From: Polynucleobacter sp. JS-JIR-5-A7
GTDB taxonomy: Bacteria; Pseudomonadota; Gammaproteobacteria; Burkholderiales; Burkholderiaceae
DNA length: 64,000 bases
Assembly (NCBI RefSeq): GCF_018687935.1
Contig: NZ_CP061308.1
Coordinates: forward strand, 304,048-368,047
Direction: 5' to 3'
Shown in pieces: positions 55,170 through 62,471 of this stretch. Below the pieces are notes generated by a model, which was not told the origin of the DNA, did not search any database, and worked only from the letters and a program-made list of their open reading frames with translations. The translations under genes were made by a program, and so were the position numbers. Position 1 is the stretch's first letter. Every line of letters begins with the position of its first letter.

Positions 55170-56159
55170 ATGATTAAATATTTATCCAAAAATTTGATTG
55201 AGATGCTCGATAGGCAACCAGCCTTTTTGAGTGCTAAGGCGCTGCTAGCCCAGGCGATGGCTCCAGTCTATCGAGTCGTTAACGGCCTATTGGCTCTGAG
55301 CGTCTTCATGGTAGTAGGTCTTTGGCTATCAGGTAATGGGACGAATGCGGGTGCCTTCGATCTCGCCCGTATCTTGGTGCCAGATGAGGCGCGCCATATC
55401 GTGTGGAGCAATGGCTTTAGCATGCTCGATCAATATAAGAGTGCTAATGAGAGCTCTGCTTCCGTTGCCTCTGAAACAAATATTGCGAGTGTCATTTACC
55501 CAAAATCAATCCCTGGCGGCTCTAGCTTTCCAAGCGCCAAACAACAAACCATTGCTTTGTTAGCGCCCTCTGTCGCGAAGATTCAAGTGAAGTCGATCTC
55601 TCATTTGGCTGATCGCATTCCAACATCCAAGATCGACCCTCAAGCCTTGGATAGTAATTTGATGGGTTCGATTCAGAATCAGCGTGCAGTTGCAGATTTC
55701 TTTGAAAAGAAATACAGCCTCGATCGCGCGAAGATTGAAGAATATGTTTCTAATACGATCTTGATTGCCAAGGAAGTGAACATTGATCCCGTATTGTTAT
55801 TGGCAGTGATCTCTGTAGAGTCCAACTTCAATCCCAATATCAAGAGTCATGCAGGCGCAGAAGGATTGATGCAGGTAATGACTTCAGTACACCGTGAGAA
55901 ATATGCCTTGTTTGGTGGCACGCAAGAAGCGGTCAAGCCAGAGGTCAATATTCGTGTTGGCGCTTATATCTTGAAGTACCTCATTGCCACCGCAGGTTCT
56001 TTGCGTAATGGTCTGAAGTTCTATGTTGGCGCGGCCAATATTGAAGATGATGGTGGCTATACAGATAAAGTGATGGCAGAACGTAATCGCTTGATTAGCT
56101 TATGCCAAACCCGCTCGATAAATCGCTTAAGCTTGAATGGTAAAGACGTACGCTCTTAA
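55170..56159 (+). CDS. Membrane-anchored lytic transglycosylase (SLT domain)
   Basis: The 329-residue protein has one hydrophobic N-terminal anchor (about residues 38-55) and a C-terminal SLT/lysozyme-like domain from about 200: LLLAVISVESNFNPNIKSHA with catalytic Glu about 217, then GAEGLMQVMTSVH, and a late LKFYVGAANIEDDGGYTDKV. It cleaves peptidoglycan glycan strands, forming 1,6-anhydro-MurNAc ends. AAGGTG precedes the ATG. A low-complexity linker of about 130 residues separates anchor and enzyme. Confidence 0.87.
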   Translation: MIKYLSKNLIEMLDRQPAFLSAKALLAQAMAPVYRVVNGLLALSVFMVVGLWLSGNGTNAGAFDLARILVPDEARHIVWSNGFSMLDQYKSANESSASVASETNIASVIYPKSIPGGSSFPSAKQQTIALLAPSVAKIQVKSISHLADRIPTSKIDPQALDSNLMGSIQNQRAVADFFEKKYSLDRAKIEEYVSNTILIAKEVNIDPVLLLAVISVESNFNPNIKSHAGAEGLMQVMTSVHREKYALFGGTQEAVKPEVNIRVGAYILKYLIATAGSLRNGLKFYVGAANIEDDGGYTDKVMAERNRLISLCQTRSINRLSLNGKDVRS

Positions 56160-56188
56160 TTTAAAGAGTTCACGAAGCTGAATAATTA

Positions 56189-56213
56189 AAAAAGCCACCC
56201 TCGGGTAGCTTTT
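56189..56213 (+). terminator. Bidirectional-looking terminator between transglycosylase and FKBP genes
   Basis: AAAAGCCACCC and GGGTAGCTTTT pair at ten of eleven positions, with a small CTCG-type loop, an A run before and T-rich sequence after. It lies between two convergent genes and could serve both. Confidence 0.75.
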
Positions 56214-56241
56214 ATTTTGGCTAAGTAGCTAAGAGCAGTGC

Positions 56242-56589
56242 TTAGTTCACACCGTGTAATTCCACATCAAAGACCAGAGTCGCATTAGGAGGGATGACGC
56301 CGCCAGCACCCCTGGCCCCATAACCCATTTCAGAAGGGATAATTAAAGTGCGCTTGCCGCCAATCTTCATGCCCGCAACGCCTTGGTCCCAACCCTTAAT
56401 CACATGGCCTGCGCCCAAGGGAAAACTAAAGAGCTGACCGCGATCCAGTGAGCTGTCAAATTTCTGGCCTTTATGGTCAGGGGCATTTTCGTCATAGAGC
56501 CAGCCGGTGTAATGCACATCAACGTCATTGCCAGTAGCAGCCTCTTTGCCGTCACCAACAACGGTATCGATTTTTTTGAGTTCGGTCAT
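56242..56589 (-). CDS. FKBP-type peptidyl-prolyl cis-trans isomerase
   Basis: The ~115-residue protein is a single FKBP domain: DVDVHYTGWLYDENAP, KFDSSLDRGQLFSFPLGAG, VIKGWDQGVAGMKIGGKRTL and IPSEMGYGARGAGGVIPPNA followed by LVFDVEL. It lacks a signal peptide and is cytoplasmic. ATG 56589 (MTELKK) has AGGAAAA just upstream and is chosen over the TTG or longer frame at 56610. Housekeeping folding or regulation of protein conformations is expected. Confidence 0.9.
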   Translation of the reverse strand: MTELKKIDTVVGDGKEAATGNDVDVHYTGWLYDENAPDHKGQKFDSSLDRGQLFSFPLGAGHVIKGWDQGVAGMKIGGKRTLIIPSEMGYGARGAGGVIPPNATLVFDVELHGVN

Positions 56590-56674
56590 GATTTTTCCTA
56601 TTGGGTACAAAATGACTGGCTAGTATATTCTGAGCTCTAGATTCTTACTGTAAGCGCAATGAAAACGGAATGAC

Positions 56675-57691
56675 ATGAGCAACTACTGGCCCAATTCTGC
56701 ATATCAAACCCTGCTAACCAGCCCTGATGGGCAGTTATTGGTAACAGACGATTTTTTACGCACCTATTTACAAAGACCTGAACTCAGCCTAGTTCCAGAA
56801 TCTTGTGCTGCCGAGCAAGCGCTGCATCAGCGCCTTACTGAAAATCCTCGCATAGAAATTACCGAGCAAGAGATTGCGGCGATGGCTGATGAGGATATTC
56901 AGGAAAACTATCGAGTTTGGCTCCGCTACCGAACACGTCTATTAGCAGCAAGCTCCTTAGAAGGTTTTTATATGAGTTTATTTAAGGGGGATGGGGTTGA
57001 TGTGCCCCCCTTATTTGTGATGCAACTAGCCCAAATTTTTGTGCGCCATATCTTGGGAGATGATACGCATCCGCTGGAAGTACGCATGGGCGAGATCTTC
57101 TTTAGAACTCAAAAAATCACTGTTTTGGAGGACAGCATTGTCATGGCCGCCGACGAAGAGGTGGTTGCTCGTAATGCGCAAGCGGGCGAGTCCGGCAACA
57201 TCATGGACTTACTGAAAGGTAAATCCATGCTCACGAAGTCTGCTGATCTTGATGTTTTGTATGAAGACAATGCTGCCGAATATTGGACGCGTAATGAGGA
57301 CTTTGATTTTGCCGTTCAACTCAATTTTGGGCATGAGCCAATTAATCATTTTTGTCGCGTACTAGAAAAGTGGATTAAACATTTTCTGGGGGTGGCAGTA
57401 CGCATTACCCCAATGCAGCAAATTAGTGATCCTAAGTGGTCCTGGCATGTCGGTTTAGATGCGGCAGCAACTGAGATTTTAAATAAGCTTTACAACAAAG
57501 AATTGTTAGAGGCAGATGAGCTCGAGAAAGTGATTTGTCTATTTCGTCTTGACTTTATTGACGAGACTGCGGTGACTAAGGTGCAGCAAGGGAAGCCCGT
57601 CTATCTTGCTATTGCCATGAATGATCAGCAGCAATTAAAGCTAAAGCCACAAAACTTATTATTTAATTTGCCGCTAGCGAGAGCGTCTTAA
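56675..57691 (+). CDS. DUF6352-like hypothetical protein
   Basis: The 338-residue soluble protein begins NYWPNSAYQTLLTSPDGQLL and contains EDIQENYRVWLRYRTRLLAA and HILGDDTHPLEVRMGEIFFR. I match it, from memory, to DUF6352, found mainly in Betaproteobacteria. No catalytic motif is obvious. It ends 4 bases past the convergent MFS gene's stop. The function is unknown. Confidence 0.7.
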   Translation: MSNYWPNSAYQTLLTSPDGQLLVTDDFLRTYLQRPELSLVPESCAAEQALHQRLTENPRIEITEQEIAAMADEDIQENYRVWLRYRTRLLAASSLEGFYMSLFKGDGVDVPPLFVMQLAQIFVRHILGDDTHPLEVRMGEIFFRTQKITVLEDSIVMAADEEVVARNAQAGESGNIMDLLKGKSMLTKSADLDVLYEDNAAEYWTRNEDFDFAVQLNFGHEPINHFCRVLEKWIKHFLGVAVRITPMQQISDPKWSWHVGLDAAATEILNKLYNKELLEADELEKVICLFRLDFIDETAVTKVQQGKPVYLAIAMNDQQQLKLKPQNLLFNLPLARAS

Positions 57692-58881
57692 GCGATTTGC
57701 TGCTTCTTATTCTGGGCTGATAGCCAAAGCAGTGCCAGCGCAGTAATGATCACAGGAATCAGAGAGCCGAGGTTCAAAATACTCCACCCTTGTGAGGTAA
57801 TTAAGGCACCAGAACCAAAGGAAGTGAAGGCCATCGTGCCAAATACAAAGAAGTTAATCGCTGCTTGTGCTTTATCACGCTCATCGGGTTTGTAGGCAGT
57901 CATCGCCAAAGAGGTTGAGCCTGTGAATAAAAAGTTCCAGCCAACGCCTAATAAAAAGAGGGCAATCAAAAATTGACGAAGGTCTGTACCGGTGAGTGCA
58001 ATCAGAATGCAGATGAAGTTGAGTGCGACTCCGATACTCATAATCTTGAGGGCACCAAAACGTTGTATTAAGGTGCCAGTAAAAAATCCTGGAGCAAACA
58101 TACCAATGACATGCCACTCCAAAACTAGGGCTGTATCGGAAAAAGGCAGGCTACAAATTTGCATCGCTAAGGGTGTGGCCGCCATCAGAAGATTCATCAC
58201 CCCGTAACCAAGTGCTGCCCCAATTACAGCAACCATAAACACGGGTTGCTTGAGGATGGCCTTTAGGGGGCGTCCATCCGCCAGAGAGTGCTCGGTTTTG
58301 AATTCGGTAGGGAAGTGGATGAATTGCATTACGACGATCCCCATTAGGCCGGCAATCGAAAGCGTGAGGTAGGCGCCCAAGAATGCAGTGTCAAAAAGAT
58401 TGCGGGTCCAGGAGGCTAGGTTCGGCCCAATGACGGCTCCTAAGATTCCGCCTGCCAATACCCAAGACACGGCTTTGTCACGTTGACTCGCTACGGTGAG
58501 TTCTGCTGCAGCAAAACGGTAGAGTTGACCATTGGCGCTGTAATAGCCGGCAATAAAGGTGCCTGTTACCAAAAGCCAAAAGTTTCGGCTCAGAGCTGCA
58601 TAGGCGCATAACAGAGCGGATAGCACTGCTACAAGCAGTCCCAACTGAAAAGAGATCTTTCTGCCAAAGTGGTTTTGAGATTTGGCCACGATTGAAGTGG
58701 AAAAGGCGGCTCCAACAACATAGCCCATGACTGGCAGCGTAGCCATCCAACTCACTGGGGCCAGACTGAGGCCAACCAAGCCATTGATGGCGATGAAGGT
58801 AACGTTATTGGTCAGAAATAGACCCTGGCAAACAATCAGCAGCACCAAGTTTTTATTCAGTAAAGGGTGCTTGCTCATCAT
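57688..58881 (-). CDS. Major facilitator superfamily transporter
   Basis: The 397-residue protein has twelve predicted membrane segments. An MFS-like loop 2-3 motif appears as SQNHFGRKISFQLG, and GYVVGAAFST and FFVFGTMAFTSFGSGAL fit the family. It may export drugs or take up a metabolite; the substrate cannot be told from sequence. It overlaps the DUF6352-like gene by 4 bases at its 3' end and is divergent from icd. Confidence 0.85.
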   Translation of the reverse strand: MMSKHPLLNKNLVLLIVCQGLFLTNNVTFIAINGLVGLSLAPVSWMATLPVMGYVVGAAFSTSIVAKSQNHFGRKISFQLGLLVAVLSALLCAYAALSRNFWLLVTGTFIAGYYSANGQLYRFAAAELTVASQRDKAVSWVLAGGILGAVIGPNLASWTRNLFDTAFLGAYLTLSIAGLMGIVVMQFIHFPTEFKTEHSLADGRPLKAILKQPVFMVAVIGAALGYGVMNLLMAATPLAMQICSLPFSDTALVLEWHVIGMFAPGFFTGTLIQRFGALKIMSIGVALNFICILIALTGTDLRQFLIALFLLGVGWNFLFTGSTSLAMTAYKPDERDKAQAAINFFVFGTMAFTSFGSGALITSQGWSILNLGSLIPVIITALALLWLSAQNKKQQIA

Positions 58882-59024
58882 GGCTTGCAGTTTACGAGGA
58901 ATTTTCCGCTTTAGTTATTTTGGTGGATTTCCTTAAATTAGCGCTGATTTGCGACTTTGGGGTGCAAAACCCCCATTTTTGCCAATCCCAATGATTTAAA
59001 ATAGAAGGCTCGGCATATCAGTAA

Positions 59025-59090
59025 GCCTGCTAAAAGCGGGCGGACAGAATGCGGACTCTAGGAGTGGTGGGGTCAAAATCTGACCCTGTC
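59025..59090 (+). ncRNA. Structured-looking 5' leader of icd
   Basis: Four pairable helices lie in 66 bases directly before the gene: GCCTGC/GCGGGC (59025-59041, one G-U pair, loop TAAAA), outer GACAG/CTGTC (59043-59047 with 59086-59090), and inside it ACTC/GAGT (59055-59065) and GGGTCA/TGACCC (59070-59086). One C is shared by two possible pairs. The outer helix encloses two hairpins, a three-way junction. Its 3' end lies 14 bases before an AAGGA ribosome site, so control of translation is possible. I recall predicted icd-associated leader motifs but cannot verify a match. Confidence 0.5.
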
Positions 59091-59116
59091 TATTGATCAA
59101 TAGTAAGGAAACATCC

Positions 59117-61351
59117 ATGGCTTCAGGCAAATCAAAGATTATTTACACGCTGACAGATGAGGCACCATTTTTGGCGACCTGCGCATTTCTGCCGATCATC
59201 CGTACCTTTACAGCGCCAGCTGGAGTGGAGGTAGTAGAAAGCGATATTTCAGTGGCTGGACGTATCTTGGCTGAATTTTCTGATTGTTTAGCTCCTGAGC
59301 AACGGGTTCCTGATAATTTGGCTGAGCTGGGCAAGATGACCTTAATGCCTGACGCCAACATTATTAAGCTACCCAATATCAGCGCTTCTGTTCCTCAGCT
59401 GCTCGCTGCCATTAAAGAATTACAAGATAAGGGATACAAGATCCCTCATTTTCCTGAAGATCCTAAGACCGATGAAGAGAAGGCTATCCGCACTCGTTAC
59501 TCAAAGTGTTTAGGGAGCTCTGTCAATCCAGTCTTGCGCGAAGGAAACTCAGATCGTCGCGCCCCGAATGCAGTCAAACGGTATGCCCGTAAAAATCCTC
59601 ACTCGATGGGTGAGTGGAGCCAAGCTTCCCGCACGCACGTGTCACACATGCATGGTGGTGATTTCTATGCTGGTGAAAAGTCGATGACGATGACTAAGGC
59701 CTGTGATGTGAAAATGGACTTGGTAACGAAGAGTGGCAAAACGATTGTGCTCAAACCAAAAGTCTCTTTATTGGCTGGCGAAATTATCGACAGCATGTAT
59801 ATGAGCAAAAAAGCCTTGTGCGATTTCTATGAAAAAGAAATCGAAGATGCGTATAAGACTGGCATGATGTTGTCCTTGCACGTCAAGGCTACCATGATGA
59901 AAGTCTCTCATCCGATCGTCTTTGGTCACGCCGTCAAAATTTTCTATAAAGATGCGTTTGCTAAACATGGCAAGCTATTTGATGAGCTAGGCGTCAACGT
60001 CAATAACGGCATGAGCAGCTTGTACGAGAAGATCAAGACCTTGCCTGAATCTAAGCGTGAAGAAATTATTCAAGATATTCATGCGTGTCATGAGCATCGC
60101 CCAGCATTGGCGATGGTAGATTCTGCCAAAGGCATTACCAACTTACACTCTCCAAGCGACGTGATCGTGGATGCTTCTATGCCTGCCATGATTCGGGTGG
60201 GCGGCAAGATGTGGGGCGCGGATGGTCGCTTGCATGACACCAAAGCAGTGATTCCAGAAAGTACCTTTGCCCGCATCTATCAAGAGATCATCAATTTCTG
60301 TAAGACACATGGCAACTTTGATCCAACCACTATGGGCACTGTACCTAACGTTGGCTTGATGGCTCAGCAGGCTGAGGAATATGGTTCGCATGACAAGACT
60401 TTTGAGATCTTAGAAGCAGGCGTAGCTCGTATCGTTGCGGACGACGGTACTGTATTGCTTGAGCAACATGTGGAAGCTGGTGATATCTGGCGTATGTGCC
60501 AATGTAAAGATGCTCCGATTCGTGACTGGGTCAAATTGGCAGTCAATCGTGCACGCCTCTCTAATACTCCAGCAGTATTTTGGTTAGACGAGTACCGCCC
60601 CCACGAAGCAGAGTTGATTAAGAAGGTAAAGACTTATCTCAAGGATTATGATCTCGAGGGTATCGATATCCAGATCATGTCTCAGACTCGCGCAATGCGT
60701 TACACCTTAGAGCGTGTGATACGTGGCAAAGACACCATTTCTGTTACCGGTAACATCTTGCGTGACTACCTCACCGACTTGTTCCCCATTATGGAATTGG
60801 GCACTAGCGCAAAAATGCTATCCATTGTGCCTTTGATGGCTGGCGGCGGCTTATTTGAAACTGGTGCTGGTGGTTCTGCTCCTAAGCATGTGCAACAACT
60901 CGTAGAAGAAAACCACTTACGTTGGGATTCGTTAGGTGAATTTTTAGCCTTGGGTGTGTCACTCGAAGATATTGGTGATAAGACTGGTAATGCTAAAGTG
61001 AAAATCTTAGCGCGCACTCTGGATGATGCGACTGGCAAATTATTGGATAACAATAAGTCACCTTCACCACGCACTGGTGAGTTAGATAACCGCGGTAGCC
61101 AGTTCTACTTGGCGTTGTATTGGGCTGAGGCTTTGGCTGCACAAACGGAAGATAAAGAGCTACAAGCTTACTTCGCGCCCTTAGCCAAATCTTTGGCTGA
61201 AAATGAGAAAAAGATTACTGACGAACTAAAGGCAGTTCAAGGTAAGCCTGCTGATATCGGTGGTTACTATGTAGTTGATCCTGAAAAATGTACAGCCGTG
61301 ATGCGTCCTAGCGCAACATTCAATGCAGCCTTGCAGGCTATGAAAGCCTAA
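59117..61351 (+). CDS. icd: NADP-dependent isocitrate dehydrogenase, monomeric type
   Basis: The protein of about 744 residues is the large monomeric IDH: KIIYTLTDEAPFLATCAFLP near the N-terminus, then NSDRRAPNAVKRYARKNPHS with the substrate-binding Ser/Asn/Arg region, and MGTVPNVGLMAQQAEEYGSHD further on. It oxidises isocitrate to 2-oxoglutarate with NADP in the TCA cycle. AAGGAAA precedes ATG 59117, so I reject TTG 59093. It is followed by a clear terminator. Confidence 0.93.
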   Translation: MASGKSKIIYTLTDEAPFLATCAFLPIIRTFTAPAGVEVVESDISVAGRILAEFSDCLAPEQRVPDNLAELGKMTLMPDANIIKLPNISASVPQLLAAIKELQDKGYKIPHFPEDPKTDEEKAIRTRYSKCLGSSVNPVLREGNSDRRAPNAVKRYARKNPHSMGEWSQASRTHVSHMHGGDFYAGEKSMTMTKACDVKMDLVTKSGKTIVLKPKVSLLAGEIIDSMYMSKKALCDFYEKEIEDAYKTGMMLSLHVKATMMKVSHPIVFGHAVKIFYKDAFAKHGKLFDELGVNVNNGMSSLYEKIKTLPESKREEIIQDIHACHEHRPALAMVDSAKGITNLHSPSDVIVDASMPAMIRVGGKMWGADGRLHDTKAVIPESTFARIYQEIINFCKTHGNFDPTTMGTVPNVGLMAQQAEEYGSHDKTFEILEAGVARIVADDGTVLLEQHVEAGDIWRMCQCKDAPIRDWVKLAVNRARLSNTPAVFWLDEYRPHEAELIKKVKTYLKDYDLEGIDIQIMSQTRAMRYTLERVIRGKDTISVTGNILRDYLTDLFPIMELGTSAKMLSIVPLMAGGGLFETGAGGSAPKHVQQLVEENHLRWDSLGEFLALGVSLEDIGDKTGNAKVKILARTLDDATGKLLDNNKSPSPRTGELDNRGSQFYLALYWAEALAAQTEDKELQAYFAPLAKSLAENEKKITDELKAVQGKPADIGGYYVVDPEKCTAVMRPSATFNAALQAMKA

Positions 61352-61371
61352 TTTAATTGAGGTTTCAGCAC

Positions 61372-61399
61372 AAAAAGCAAACCTTCGGGTTTGCTTTTT
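61372..61399 (+). terminator. Intrinsic terminator after icd
   Basis: AAAAAGCAAACC, loop TTCG and GGTTTGCTTTTT form a perfect 12-bp stem with a UUCG-type tetraloop and a T tract, 20 bases past the icd stop. Confidence 0.9.
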
Positions 61400-61480
61400 T
61401 GTTTTGAGCAAGCATCGCTGCATCAAGCAATAAATTATTTTCAGGAGCAAAATAGACTCAATACTTTGATGGGGTCCGCC

Positions 61481-62443
61481 ATGCGTTTTCTTGATAAAAC
61501 CATTCTTTCTAGTGACATCACGCCTCAAGCGGTTTTTGAAAACCGTCGCGCCCTGATTAAAGCGGCAGCTGCAGGTAGTTTTGGCGCTGCTCTAGCCCCC
61601 TGGTTTTCAAGACAAGCACTAGCTGCCACTCCCGATAAATTAGCTGCTACCCTCAATTCAGCCTATAGCGTTAAAGAGGAATCGACGCCTTATAAATACG
61701 TGACGAGCTACAACAACTTTTATGAGTTTGGTACCGATAAGGCTGATCCTGTTGCTTATGCCGGTAGCTTGCAAACGCGGCCCTGGACGATCTCGATTGA
61801 AGGCTTAGTAAAAAAACCGCTAACGCTCGATATTGATGCCTTATTAAAGCTCGCTCCAATGGAAGAGCGGATCTATCGCATGCGTTGCGTTGAAGGTTGG
61901 TCTATGGTGATTCCTTGGGATGGGTATTCGCTAGCCAAACTCATCAATAAGGTAGAGCCTCTGGGCTCTGCTAAGTATGTTGAATTTATTTCCTTAGCTG
62001 ATCGCAAGCAAATGCCAGGACTGAGTAGCAATATTATTAGCTGGCCTTATCGTGAAGGCTTGCGGATGGATGAAGCTATGAATCCACTTACCCTCCTCAC
62101 TTTCGGTCTGTATGGAGAGGTATTGCCAAAGCAAAACGGTGCGCCCGTGCGTATTGTGGTGCCTTGGAAATATGGTTTCAAGAGTGCCAAATCAATTGTC
62201 AAAATGCGGTTTACTGAAGAGATACCAAAAACCAGTTGGAATCAATTTGATGCTCGTGAGTATGGCTTTTATTCCAACGTTAATCCACAAGTTGACCACC
62301 CACGCTGGAGTCAAGCCACAGAGCGTCGTATTGGCGATGCTAAGGGGATGTTTGCTCCTAAGATCAAGACCCAGATGTTTAATGGGTATGCTGATGAGGT
62401 CGCCAGCATGTACGCTGGCATGGATTTAAAGAAGTACTATTAA
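61481..62443 (+). CDS. msrP: MsrP/YedY protein-methionine-sulfoxide reductase catalytic subunit
   Basis: The ~320-residue molybdoenzyme has a twin-arginine signal (NRRALIKAAAAGSFGAALAP), a core with NNFYEFGTDKADP and the molybdenum-ligand Cys in RMRCVEGWSMVIPWDGY. It repairs oxidised methionine in periplasmic proteins. The start at ATG 61481 begins the conserved region; ATG 61469 and a TTG at 61391 within the icd terminator are less likely. The usual haem partner msrQ is not next to it in this window. Confidence 0.88.
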   Translation: MRFLDKTILSSDITPQAVFENRRALIKAAAAGSFGAALAPWFSRQALAATPDKLAATLNSAYSVKEESTPYKYVTSYNNFYEFGTDKADPVAYAGSLQTRPWTISIEGLVKKPLTLDIDALLKLAPMEERIYRMRCVEGWSMVIPWDGYSLAKLINKVEPLGSAKYVEFISLADRKQMPGLSSNIISWPYREGLRMDEAMNPLTLLTFGLYGEVLPKQNGAPVRIVVPWKYGFKSAKSIVKMRFTEEIPKTSWNQFDAREYGFYSNVNPQVDHPRWSQATERRIGDAKGMFAPKIKTQMFNGYADEVASMYAGMDLKKYY

Positions 62444-62471
62444 TTGATAAATCAGCTTTACTCAGAAAAAA

